Shown: in pieces, positions 1 through 6,390 of the stretch
Position numbering within the stretch: the stretch's first letter is position 1
Layout of the letters: every line of letters starts with the position of its first letter
DNA from: an uncultured Bacteroidales bacterium
GTDB lineage: Bacteria; Bacteroidota; Bacteroidia; Bacteroidales; Paludibacteraceae
Length of the DNA: 17,793 bases
Assembly (NCBI GenBank): GCA_937901225.1
Contig: CALCGX010000140.1
Coordinates: 1 to 17,793, forward strand
Reading direction: 5' to 3'
Program-made: the position numbers and the translations under genes
Notes under the pieces: model-generated
What the model saw: the letters and a program-made list of their open reading frames with translations, nothing else
What the model was told of the DNA's origin: nothing
Databases searched by the model: none

Positions 1-212
1 TGAGGATGGCCAGGATGGGGATCGCAGGATAGCAGGGGACCTTGTACTTCCGCACGGCGTCGGGCTGCTTCTTGCGCAGGACGATAACGCAGTAGAAGGT
101 CAGGGTGTAGAAGATCCAGCAGGAGAACACAGCCAGGTCGGTCAGCAGGTTGAACTGGCCGATCAGAGAGTACAGGCAGGCCAGGAAGCCAACCAGAATG
201 GTGGCGCAAACC
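1..212 (-). CDS. Amino-acid permease fragment (APC family), foreign to the rest of the contig
   Basis: The reverse complement is open throughout and reads as a polytopic membrane protein piece: a hydrophobic helix (VCATILVGFLACLYSLIG), a short loop (QFNLLTDLAV), a second helix (FSCWIFYTLTFYCVIVL), then a basic loop RKKQPDAVRKYKVPCYP and the start of a third helix. The loop pattern of positively charged residues followed by YKVP-x-YP-x-x-P is typical of late helices of APC-superfamily amino-acid permeases (LAT/cationic transporter type), which import amino acids across the inner membrane. Both ends are missing. The stretch is clearly more GC-rich than the core, with C/G-ending codons, which suggests a Firmicutes source. 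The frame stops making sense near 211-217, where an unrelated plus-strand protein begins. I treat it as a join from another genome. The family call is fairly safe; the substrate is unknown. Confidence 0.6.
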
Positions 213-214
213 AT

Positions 215-514
215 GAAAAAGAGACAAAATTCTATATCTACGACGGTTACACCTTCGACATCAAGTCAGTTGTCAGCTACGATGCAGGTGACAATCTTCT
301 GGAATTCTGGCTTTCATCGACTGATGGTCTCAAGACTGCAGAGGAAGTTGAATCAGCTGGAGACTATGTAGTACTCAACACCCACAAGTCATATCTAGGA
401 GGTCGGGACAGATTCTCCGGAGCATCATCTGATAATTCTTCAATAAGGTTCTGTAATGAGAAATTCGCAAAGGGTGATGTCGGTAATGCCTATATAGAAG
501 TGGCAATTGAAGGT
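215..514 (+). CDS. Internal fragment of an unrecognised predicted surface protein
   Basis: This plus-strand frame reads EKETKFYIYDGYTFDIKSVV and continues through SYDAGDNLLEFWLSSTDGLKTAEEVESA to RDRFSGASSDNSSIRF and GNAYIEVAIEGD, with neither start nor stop of its own. The alternating hydrophobic/polar pattern with many Tyr, Asp, Gly and Ser looks like a beta-rich Bacteroidota exported or lipoprotein domain, in which a short peptide frame is followed by a 'GDYVV' strand and a 'GNAYIEVAI-GD' strand. I cannot name the family. The reading stays open past 514, but there it lies antisense to conserved fumarate reductase sequence, so the real protein almost certainly ends at the join around 512-520. 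It belongs to neither the permease piece on its left nor frdA on its right. Codon use resembles Bacteroidota. Confidence 0.45.
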
Positions 515-1507
515 GATATCCTTACCTTGGATTTCGCCAGCTTGGAGACGCTTAGCATCTTCCAATTTCTTGGGTACCCAGATGCGTCCGTCGTTACGGA
601 GAGATTCTGACATAAGAGTCAATTTAGATTGGAATGTTCCGTGAACAGGGATACATGTTGGGTGGATTTGAGCGAAGCAAGGGTTAGCAAACCAAGCACC
701 TTTTTTGTAGCATTGGAGAGCAGCTGAACCGTTAGATGCCATCGCGTTGGTAGAAAGGAAGAATGCATTACCATAACCACCAGTAGCTACAACCACAGCG
801 TGACCGAAGTAACGCTCGATGCGGCCAGTAACGAGGTTACGAGCGATGATACCACGAGCGCGGTTCTCGCCGTTCTCGTCCTTGATCATAACTACATCCA
901 ACATCTCGTGACGGTTGTACATCTTCACTTTGCCCTTACCGATTTGGCGGCTGAGTGCAGAGTAAGCACCGAGGAGAAGTTGTTGACCTGTTTGACCCTT
1001 AGCATAGAAAGTACGAGATACTTGCGCACCACCGAATGAACGGTTGTCGAGCAAACCGCCGTATTCGCGAGCGAAAGGAACACCTTGAGCCACACATTGG
1101 TCGATGATGCTGTTGCTCACCTCAGCAAGACGATATACGTTTGCCTCACGAGCACGGTAGTCACCACCCTTGATAGTGTCGTAGAAGAGGCGATAAACAG
1201 AGTCGCCATCGTTTTGGTAGTTCTTAGCTGCGTTGATACCACCTTGTGCTGCGATAGAGTGTGCACGACGTGGAGAGTCTTGGATACAGAAGTTGAGTAC
1301 ATTGAAGCCCATCTCTGCGAGGGATGCCGCAGCAGATGCACCAGCCAAACCAGTACCAACTACGATCACGTCAAGACGACGCTTGTTGGCAGGGTTGACC
1401 AACTTCTGATGGTCTTTGTAATTGGTCCATTTCTTCTCGAGTGGACCAGCAGGAATCTTCGCCATTTCAGGCGTAATAACCTGCGCAGTTTCTTTTTTTG
1501 TTGCCAT
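515..1507 (-). CDS. frdA: Fumarate reductase/succinate dehydrogenase flavoprotein subunit, C-terminal half missing
   Basis: This is the catalytic flavoprotein that interconverts fumarate and succinate in anaerobic respiration; it sits on the cytoplasmic face of the inner membrane with an iron-sulfur subunit and the cytochrome b encoded just upstream. Visible are the dinucleotide-binding GTGLAGASAA (residues 51-60), the SPRRAHSIAAQGGINAAKN segment with His83 as the likely covalent FAD attachment site, the capping-domain YGGLLDNRSFGGAQVSRTF, a second flavin motif VVATGGYGNAFFLSTNAMASNG, and HPTCIPVHG near the active site. The N-terminal extension and sequence are of the Bacteroides type (full length about 650 residues). 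After residue 331 (GEIQGKDI) family similarity stops; the next 24 codons down to the stop at 440 come from unrelated DNA read antisense. The catalytic C-terminal half and frdB are therefore absent here. The gene is 59 bases downstream of frdC and surely co-transcribed with it. Confidence 0.93.
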
Positions 1508-1540
1508 ATCTTAATGAAATTTTTATCAAAATTTGTTGAA

Positions 1541-1564
1541 AAGTTTCAAAGTTTCAGAAGTTTC
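1541..1564 (-). repeat. Triple GAAACTT repeat in the frdC-frdA gap
   Basis: Read on the transcribed minus strand, GAAACTT occurs three times at steps of 9 and 8 bases inside the 59-base spacer between frdC and frdA. It lies upstream of the frdA ribosome-binding region. No recognised function; it may be a chance short repeat or a protein or RNA binding site. Confidence 0.5.
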
Positions 1565-1566
1565 AA

Positions 1567-2280
1567 TTATGCGCAGAGCATACCGATACCAACGCCGAGG
1601 TAGTAGAGAACTACTACGGCGAAGAGACCTACTACGAGGGTAGCTACGATAGCACCAATGCATTTAACGCGCTTCATCCATACGAGGTTGTTGAAGCCCA
1701 TGGTGTGGAGAGCAGACCATACACCGTGACGGAGGTGGAACCACAAAGCAACCAACCATACGAGGTAAAGAACGCAGTACACTTGACCCCAGATAGGAGT
1801 AGTGAACAACGCTTTCACGAGGCCAGCACCATCGGTTGGAGCGAACTCAGAAACAGAGAAGTCGTGCGCACCCAAGATGTGCATGATCTCAGTAAACTGC
1901 ATCTTGAACCAGAAGTTAGCCATGTGGAGCACGAGGAAACCGATTACTACGAAGCCGAGAACGAGCATGTTCTCAGACTCCCACTCAACGCCTTCGCGCT
2001 TAGCAGTAACTGCATAGCGGCTGTTACCACGTGCCATACGGTTTTGAATGGTGAGATACAAAGCGTATGCAAAGTGCAAAACCACCAAGAAAGCGAGTCC
2101 AGCAGTAGCAATCAATGCATACCAGTTAGCTCCAAGAATAGAGCAGATTACGTTGTAGGCCTCCTCCGAGAACACCAACGCGAGGTTCATCGCGCCGTGG
2201 AAAAGCAAGAAGAAAACCAAAGCCAAACCAGTGATACTCATCACTAATTTACGGCCAATAGATGAATCTTTTAACCACAT
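1567..2280 (-). CDS. frdC: Fumarate reductase/succinate dehydrogenase cytochrome b subunit
   Basis: Membrane anchor of the fumarate reductase complex, passing electrons between quinone and the iron-sulfur subunit through two b hemes. The 237-residue length and five hydrophobic segments (about 12-37, 53-78, 105-128, 164-184, 207-232) fit the single-subunit di-heme cytochrome b558 type found in Bacteroidota and Wolinella, not the two-subunit FrdCD of enterobacteria. Four histidines lie within helices at positions expected for axial heme ligands: His28, His69, His119 and His182 (in WFHLRHGVWSALHTMGF). The N-terminus MWLKDSSIGRKLVMSITGL is characteristic of the family. It is the first gene of the frdCA(B) operon and has a leader of about 120 bases after the predicted promoter at 2406-2437. 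The symbol sdhC is used equally for this family. Confidence 0.93.
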   Translation of the reverse strand: MWLKDSSIGRKLVMSITGLALVFFLLFHGAMNLALVFSEEAYNVICSILGANWYALIATAGLAFLVVLHFAYALYLTIQNRMARGNSRYAVTAKREGVEWESENMLVLGFVVIGFLVLHMANFWFKMQFTEIMHILGAHDFSVSEFAPTDGAGLVKALFTTPIWGQVYCVLYLVWLVALWFHLRHGVWSALHTMGFNNLVWMKRVKCIGAIVATLVVGLFAVVVLYYLGVGIGMLCA

Positions 2281-2335
2281 AAGTTTTTTGATTTTTGTTG
2301 TTTTTAATTATGATTATTGTTTTAATGCTTCAGTG

Positions 2336-2363
2336 TTTCAGGCACCAGAGGTGCTTGTTGAAA
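2336..2363 (-). promoter_or_regulatory. Possible hairpin in the frdC leader
   Basis: GCACC (2342-2346) and GGTGC (2350-2354) pair around a three-base AGA loop, and TTTCA (2336-2340) can pair with TGAAA (2359-2363) outside it, separated by an asymmetric internal loop. It falls inside the predicted frdC leader, about 60 bases before the start codon. It is the only compact G/C-rich stem in an otherwise A/T-rich leader. No riboswitch family is recognised; a structured leader is an inference. Confidence 0.35.
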
Positions 2364-2405
2364 TGTTTAAATGCTGCAAAAGTGCATGGCACACCAATCA
2401 ACGTG

Positions 2406-2437
2406 CAAAGGTACGAAATATATTTTGCATAAGCAAA
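2406..2437 (-). promoter_or_regulatory. Bacteroides-type promoter for frdC
   Basis: On the minus strand the -33 box TTTG (2434-2437) and the -7 box TACCTTTG (2406-2413) are separated by 20 bases, an exact fit to the TTTG-N19-21-TAnnTTTG consensus for the primary sigma factor of Bacteroides. Transcription would begin near 2399. The -33 box lies in the inverted repeat TTTGC-ATAA-GCAAA (2425-2438), so a regulator could overlap it. Confidence 0.75.
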
Positions 2438-2503
2438 TTTTACCCACAAAAACTGCTGTAGAATATAAAATATGTTTAAAATGCACACTATATGCCGTAA
2501 AAA

Positions 2504-2535
2504 TTTGCAGGTTTGTAAAAAAAGCAGTACTTTTG
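2504..2535 (+). promoter_or_regulatory. Bacteroides-type promoter for the porQ-cmk-ispH-pfkA operon
   Basis: The -33 box TTTG (2504-2507) and the -7 box TACTTTTG (2528-2535) are separated by exactly 20 bases. Transcription would start near 2541, which leaves only about 27 bases before the ATG at 2568 and supports that ATG over the upstream TTG at 2550. It is divergent from the frdC promoter, with about 70 bases between their -33 boxes. Confidence 0.75.
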
Positions 2536-2567
2536 TAACTTGAAATAGTTTGGACATTATTGTATCA

Positions 2568-3581
2568 ATGAAGCAACGATATATCTACATACTGCTAGCA
2601 CTCGTCACCCTAAATTTTCCTATGGAGGCACAAATAAAGGGTGCGGGAAGTAGTGTATTTCACTTCTTGAATTTGCCTGCATCTTCGCGCCTAAATGCAT
2701 TGGGTGGCGAGAATGTATCTATTGCTGATGATGACATTAGTATGGCTTTTGCAAACCCTGCCCTATTGACGGCACATACCGATAAGGTGTTGCAACTCAA
2801 CTATGCCTACTATCTCGCGGGGACGATGTTCGGAAGTGCTATGTACGGACACAACTACAAGGAGAACTATTTTGCAGCAGGAGTTCACTATCTTGACTAT
2901 GGTCAAATGGCATATGCCGATGAGTTAGGCAATTTGCTTGGCACAACCTTTACTGCCAAAGATATTTGTGTCAATGTGATGTATGCTAGACAGTTAGGCC
3001 CGATGTTTCGTGTAGGTGCAACGCTTAAACCTATTTTCAGTGTATACGAGCGCTACACTAGTTTTGCGTTAGGGGCTGATGTGGGTGGACATTTTCAGAC
3101 TGCAGATAGTACATTCCAAATGGGTCTGACTCTCCGCAATATCGGTTGGCAACTCAAGGCGTTTTATGAGGAGGATTATGGTCAACATACTGAGATGCTT
3201 CCACTCAATTTGGAATTGGGATTGAGTTATCGTTTGGCACATGCTCCGTTGCGTTTCTCGCTGACGGCGCATAATTTGCAGTGCTGGGATATTGCCCCTG
3301 CTGGAGAAGACGTGAAGTGGTACGATATGCTCTTCCGCCATACGATTTGGGCCATTGACATCGTACCCAAGAGCGAGAAGTTCTACCTTACGGTGAGTTA
3401 CAATCACCGTCGTCAATCGGAAATGAACATTACAAATATTCGTAGTTTGGCAGGTTTTGCATTTGGTGCTGGTGTGAAGATTTACAAATTCCGTCTTGGT
3501 TTTGCCATGAGCCAATACACTAAAAGCAACTTTACCTATCAAGTATCGCTATCTACTGATATCAATAGTTTCTTGAAATAA
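2568..3581 (+). CDS. porQ: Type IX secretion system protein PorQ
   Basis: PorQ is an outer-membrane beta-barrel protein of the type IX secretion system (T9SS), related to PorP/PorV and long-chain fatty-acid transporters, and needed for secretion or attachment of T9SS cargo. The 337-residue product opens with a signal peptide (MKQRYIYILLALVTLNF, cleavage probably after PMEAQ), followed by the hallmark segment SSVFHFLNLPASSRLNALGG, then ENVSIADDDISMAFANPALL. The remainder is a run of amphipathic strands (YAYYLAGTMFGSAMYGHNY; FAAGVHYLDYGQM; FRVGATLKPIFSVYERY; PLRFSLTAHNLQCWD) as in a barrel. I chose the ATG at 2568 because it starts the signal peptide directly and lies just after the promoter; a TTG at 2550 would start on the predicted transcription start. 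A neighbouring cmk gene is, as far as I recall, a common arrangement in Bacteroidota. Confidence 0.88.
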   Translation: MKQRYIYILLALVTLNFPMEAQIKGAGSSVFHFLNLPASSRLNALGGENVSIADDDISMAFANPALLTAHTDKVLQLNYAYYLAGTMFGSAMYGHNYKENYFAAGVHYLDYGQMAYADELGNLLGTTFTAKDICVNVMYARQLGPMFRVGATLKPIFSVYERYTSFALGADVGGHFQTADSTFQMGLTLRNIGWQLKAFYEEDYGQHTEMLPLNLELGLSYRLAHAPLRFSLTAHNLQCWDIAPAGEDVKWYDMLFRHTIWAIDIVPKSEKFYLTVSYNHRRQSEMNITNIRSLAGFAFGAGVKIYKFRLGFAMSQYTKSNFTYQVSLSTDINSFLK

Positions 3582-3599
3582 TACAGCCCACCCCCGCCC

Positions 3600-3614
3600 C
3601 CCTAAAGGGAAGGG
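3600..3614. repeat. 15-base C/G palindromic repeat, copy 1 (porQ-cmk gap)
   Basis: The sequence CCCTAAAGGGAAGGG sits in the 65-base gap after porQ, preceded by a C-rich run (3588-3599). CCC-TAAA-GGG forms a small palindrome. An identical 15-base copy lies inside the C10 peptidase gene at 12523-12537. Short sequences of this form are scattered through many Bacteroidota intergenic regions. Confidence 0.6.
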
Positions 3615-3646
3615 AGTAAAGTCTGCTATGAAATTAGGTCTAAAAT

Positions 3647-4330
3647 ATGAATAATAAAATTATCGTAGCCGTTGACGGCTATTCTTCTTGCGGAAAATCC
3701 ACTATCGCTAAAGCCCTTGCAAAACATGCAGGTTACACCTATGTTGATACAGGTGCAATGTATCGCGCAGTGGCGCTGTATGCATCAAGGCGATTAGACA
3801 ATGAGGCGATGAAGCGAGAAGCTGTAATTTCTATTTTAAAAGATATCCAGATAGGCTTTGTTCTAACTTCAGATGGACAGCACGTGACGCTAAATGGAGA
3901 AGATGTAGAAGCATGTATCCGTACCCTTGAGATTGGAAATTTGGCTTCGCAGATCTCTACCATTAAGGAGGTGCGTGCCTTCCTCGTTGCACAACAACAA
4001 GCCATGGGAGAACAGAAGGGTATTGTAATGGACGGACGAGATATCGGTACGGTAGTATTCCCACAAGCTGAGTTGAAATTGTTTTTGACGGCTTCGCCTG
4101 AAGTGCGCGCAGAGCGCCGCTTTAAGGAATTAGAAGCCAAAGGAGAGAGACCTATTTGGGAAGAAGTCTTAGCAGATGTCAATGACCGCGACTATCGCGA
4201 CACCCATCGTGCAGAAAGTCCTTTGCGTCAAGCAGATGATGCAGTAGTTGTGGACAATAGCCATATGACTCGCGAAGAGCAAATGCAGCATATCATTCAT
4301 TTGTTTAGAGAACGCTGTGCTACTGTTTAG
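3647..4330 (+). CDS. cmk: Cytidylate (CMP/dCMP) kinase
   Basis: Phosphorylates CMP and dCMP with ATP in the cytoplasm, feeding CTP and dCTP synthesis. The 227-residue length is normal for the family. The P-loop GYSSCGKST is at residues 11-19, followed by the family-specific YVDTGAMYRAVALYA. The CMP-binding insert region, the MDGRDIGTVVFPQAELKLFLTASPEVRAERR block (NMP-binding Asp/Arg, then the lid region) and the RDYRDTHRAESPLRQADDAVVVD segment are all present, so the enzyme should be active. It lies 65 bases after porQ and its stop codon (TAG, 4328-4330) is embedded in the first copy of the hairpin element described at 4325-4360. It probably shares the porQ promoter; no separate promoter is visible. 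Confidence 0.95.
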   Translation: MNNKIIVAVDGYSSCGKSTIAKALAKHAGYTYVDTGAMYRAVALYASRRLDNEAMKREAVISILKDIQIGFVLTSDGQHVTLNGEDVEACIRTLEIGNLASQISTIKEVRAFLVAQQQAMGEQKGIVMDGRDIGTVVFPQAELKLFLTASPEVRAERRFKELEAKGERPIWEEVLADVNDRDYRDTHRAESPLRQADDAVVVDNSHMTREEQMQHIIHLFRERCATV

Positions 4331-4360
4331 GGGACGCTCGCAAGCGAGCTATTGGTTAGA
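4325..4360 (+). repeat. Stop-codon hairpin element, copy A (end of cmk)
   Basis: GTTTAGG-GGACG is followed by a stem GCTCG (4336-4340), loop CAAG and CGAGC (4345-4349), then TATTG and GTTAGA. The cmk stop codon is the TAG of the first heptad. The flanks (GTTTAGRGRACG on the left, CTA on the right) are shared with copies at 5293-5334 and 14888-14927, while the stem differs. No known repeat family is recognised. Confidence 0.6.
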
Positions 4361-4402
4361 GGCTAGAGGTTAAAGGTGAGAGGTTAAAGGTTAAAGGCGA
4401 AG
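4354..4402 (+). repeat. Degenerate seven-base tandem repeat before ispH
   Basis: Seven consecutive heptads run up to the ispH start: GGTTAGA, GGCTAGA, GGTTAAA, GGTGAGA, GGTTAAA, GGTTAAA, GGCGAAG. The last units give a purine-rich stretch (AAAGGCGAAGG) immediately before the ATG at 4404, so the repeat itself may supply the ribosome-binding region. Confidence 0.8.
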
Positions 4403-4403
4403 G

Positions 4404-5321
4404 ATGAAGGTTACGATAGATGAGAATTCGGGATTTTGCTTTGGTGTAACTACTGCGATAGAGACTGCCGAACGCGAATTGCAGAAGGGGCAACTCTTCT
4501 GCCTTGGGGATATTGTACATAATGGACAAGAGGTAGAGCGATTGGATAAGTTGGGTTTAGAAACTATCGACTATGATGATCTCCGCACCTTGCATAATGT
4601 CCGCGTGCTGCTACGTGCACACGGTGAGCCACCATCTACATATCATATTGCTAAGCGCAATAATATCGAAATTATTGATGCTTCGTGCCCAGTGGTATTG
4701 CACTTGCAAAAACGCATTCGCGAAACATACCAAACTCTACATGGCAAGAATACAGGTGCTCAGATTGTCATCTTTGGTAAAAAAGGGCATGCGGAAGTGA
4801 TTGGTCTTGAAGGTCAAACTAATAATACTGCCATCGTCATTGAATCTATCAATGATATTAGCAAGCTGAATTTCACTTGTCCAATCTATCTCTTTTCGCA
4901 GACGACTAAGAGTGTGGAGGAGTTTGAGGCGATTGTGGAAGAAATAAAGAGGAGAAGGACAGCGGTCAAGAATTTAGAGTCGGGAGTCGAAAGTCAGGAT
5001 ACTGCGGTATTTGAATATCACAACACTATTTGTCGCAATGTAGCCAACCGCGTCAAGCGTTTGCAAGACTTCGCTCGGAGTAATGATGTGGTGATTTTTG
5101 TAGGAGGAAAGAAATCTTCCAATGCCAAAGTGTTATTCAACAATTGTTTAGAAGTCAATAGTTGCACACTTTTTGTTAGCAGTACGGATGATATCACTTT
5201 AGAGATATTGCAACAATGTCATGCAGCCGAGCGAGTTGGTATTTGTGGCGCGACATCCACTCCCAAATGGCTGATGGAGCAGATTCGATGTAGTTTAGAG
5301 AACGGCGTAAAGCGCCTATAG
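4404..5321 (+). CDS. ispH: 4-hydroxy-3-methylbut-2-enyl diphosphate reductase
   Basis: Last enzyme of the MEP isoprenoid pathway: an iron-sulfur enzyme that reduces HMBPP to IPP and DMAPP. The three cluster cysteines are present: Cys12 (SGFCFGV), Cys95 (DASCPVV) and Cys210 (HNTICRNV). Substrate-binding histidines are visible at His39 (DIVHNGQ), His73 (RAHGEPP) and His129, with Glu131 (KKGHAEVIG), as are SSNAKVL near the third domain and GATSTPKWLMEQI at the end. At 305 residues it is slightly longer than I expect for Bacteroides relatives. Two stretches look added: residues about 190-199 (NLESGVESQD), encoded by heptad-like repeat DNA, and the tail after residue 294, encoded by hairpin element B. 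Neither touches a catalytic residue, so activity is expected. It is 73 bases after cmk, and pfkA follows 24 bases later. Confidence 0.95.
   Translation: MKVTIDENSGFCFGVTTAIETAERELQKGQLFCLGDIVHNGQEVERLDKLGLETIDYDDLRTLHNVRVLLRAHGEPPSTYHIAKRNNIEIIDASCPVVLHLQKRIRETYQTLHGKNTGAQIVIFGKKGHAEVIGLEGQTNNTAIVIESINDISKLNFTCPIYLFSQTTKSVEEFEAIVEEIKRRRTAVKNLESGVESQDTAVFEYHNTICRNVANRVKRLQDFARSNDVVIFVGGKKSSNAKVLFNNCLEVNSCTLFVSSTDDITLEILQQCHAAERVGICGATSTPKWLMEQIRCSLENGVKRL
4971..4998 (+). repeat. Heptad repeat inside the ispH coding sequence
   Basis: The 28 bases split into four seven-base units, AATTTAG, AGTCGGG, AGTCGAA and AGTCAGG, encoding a loop around residues 190-199 of IspH. The region precedes the conserved HNTICR cysteine motif. 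It resembles the intergenic heptads in period and in its TTTAGAG beginning. Confidence 0.5.
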
Positions 5322-5334
5322 TTTAGCGTTTAAA
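5293..5334 (+). repeat. Stop-codon hairpin element, copy B (end of ispH)
   Basis: GTTTAGA-GAACG leads into the stem GGCG (5304-5307), loop TAAAG and CGCC (5313-5316), then TATA and heptads GTTTAGC and GTTTAAA. The ispH stop TAG (5319-5321) lies inside it, so the element encodes the last residues of IspH (SLENGVKRL). It shares the block TAGTTTAGAGAA with 14886-14897 and 16582-16593. Confidence 0.65.
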
Positions 5335-5345
5335 GGAAAAGAAAT

Positions 5346-6329
5346 ATGGAATACAGACCTAAAACAATTGGTGTTCTTACCTCTGGAGGTGATGCACCGG
5401 GTATGAATGCCGCGTTGCGTGCGGTGACACGCGCTGCGATTTCTAACAATATCAAAGTCAAAGCCATCTATCGTGGTTATAAGGGACTCATAGACGGCGA
5501 AGTAAAGGAGTTTACGACCCAAGATGTGAGTGGTATTATTCAACGCGGAGGCACTATTATTAAATCAGCTCGCTGCCCTGAGTTTACCACGAAGGAGGGT
5601 CGTCAACAAGCTTATGCTACGATTCAACGCGAAGGTATTGAGGCGCTTATTGTAATTGGTGGTGATGGATCTTTTACGGGCGGTCGTCTTTTTGCACAAG
5701 AATTTAATATTCCTGTGATTGGTATCCCTGGCACGATCGATAATGACTTATGGGGTACAGATGCTACTATTGGCTACGATACTGCGCTTAATACGATTAT
5801 GAATTGTGTGGATATTCTGCGTGATACCGCAACTAGCCACGAGCGTGTCTTCTTGGTGGAAGTTATGGGACGTGATGCAGGTTTCTTGACTCTGAATGCG
5901 GCGATTGCTGCGGGGGCTGAGGCTGCCATTATTCCAGAGCGCGCTACAATCATTGAGCAGATTGAAGAGGCCATTGGTCAAGGCAAGCGCAAGAGCAAGA
6001 ACAGCAGTATTGTGCTGGTGCAAGAACATGCTATTGAAGGTGGTGCACAGGCAGTTGCCAAGATGATGGAAGAGGCACACCCTGAGTTTAGTTCGCGCGT
6101 AACTATCTTAGGTCACTTGCAACGCGGTGGTTCGCCTACAGCCAGCGATCGTATATTAGCTTCTCGTATGGGTATTGCTGCGGTACAAGCACTACTGGAC
6201 GACCAACGCAATGTCATGGTAGGATTGCAAGAAGATGAAATCGTATATGTGCCACTGAGCAAAGCTATCAAGCAAAAGAAGGATGTGAATGATGACAAGT
6301 GGGCAGCGATGCAAGTGCTAAGTATCTAA
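5346..6329 (+). CDS. pfkA: ATP-dependent 6-phosphofructokinase
   Basis: Commits fructose 6-phosphate to glycolysis by phosphorylation to fructose 1,6-bisphosphate, in the cytoplasm. The 327-residue length and motifs match the bacterial ATP-type enzyme: nucleotide-binding GVLTSGGDAPGMNAALRA (9-26), GYKGLI (44-49), IGGDGSF (104-110), catalytic GTIDND (129-134, Asp132 as base), substrate-binding MGRDAGF (174-180) and LGHLQRGGSPTASDR near the C-terminus. Glycine after GGD in GGDGS indicates ATP rather than pyrophosphate as donor. The ATG at 5346 has a purine-rich AAAGGAAAAG upstream, partly derived from element B. It is the last gene of the porQ-cmk-ispH-pfkA run and is followed within 20 bases by a strong terminator. 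Confidence 0.95.
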   Translation: MEYRPKTIGVLTSGGDAPGMNAALRAVTRAAISNNIKVKAIYRGYKGLIDGEVKEFTTQDVSGIIQRGGTIIKSARCPEFTTKEGRQQAYATIQREGIEALIVIGGDGSFTGGRLFAQEFNIPVIGIPGTIDNDLWGTDATIGYDTALNTIMNCVDILRDTATSHERVFLVEVMGRDAGFLTLNAAIAAGAEAAIIPERATIIEQIEEAIGQGKRKSKNSSIVLVQEHAIEGGAQAVAKMMEEAHPEFSSRVTILGHLQRGGSPTASDRILASRMGIAAVQALLDDQRNVMVGLQEDEIVYVPLSKAIKQKKDVNDDKWAAMQVLSI

Positions 6330-6346
6330 GATAAATACTCCCTTAT

Positions 6347-6377
6347 AAAAAAAGTTCGGCAGTTGCCGAACTTTTTT
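6347..6377. terminator. Bidirectional intrinsic terminator between pfkA and the Ig-like protein gene
   Basis: GTTCGGC (6354-6360) pairs perfectly with GCCGAAC (6365-6371) around a four-base loop, flanked by seven A on the left and six T on the right. The A/T flanks make it work as a Rho-independent terminator in either direction, which suits two converging genes. Confidence 0.9.
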
Positions 6378-6390
6378 GTTTATGATGATT

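Noticed and set aside
150..371. Open frame of 73 codons at the left end
   Set aside because: It crosses the join near 212 and is antisense to the permease on one side and out of frame with the fragment on the other.
440..514. Last 24 codons of the frdA reading frame
   Set aside because: They do not resemble FrdA and are antisense to the plus-strand fragment; they exist only because of the join.
1705..2247. 180-codon plus-strand frame across frdC
   Set aside because: Antisense to a well-recognised cytochrome b; it is open because of the codon composition of frdC.
2550..2567. Upstream TTG start for porQ
   Set aside because: It lies about 9 bases from the predicted transcription start and adds residues before a complete signal peptide.
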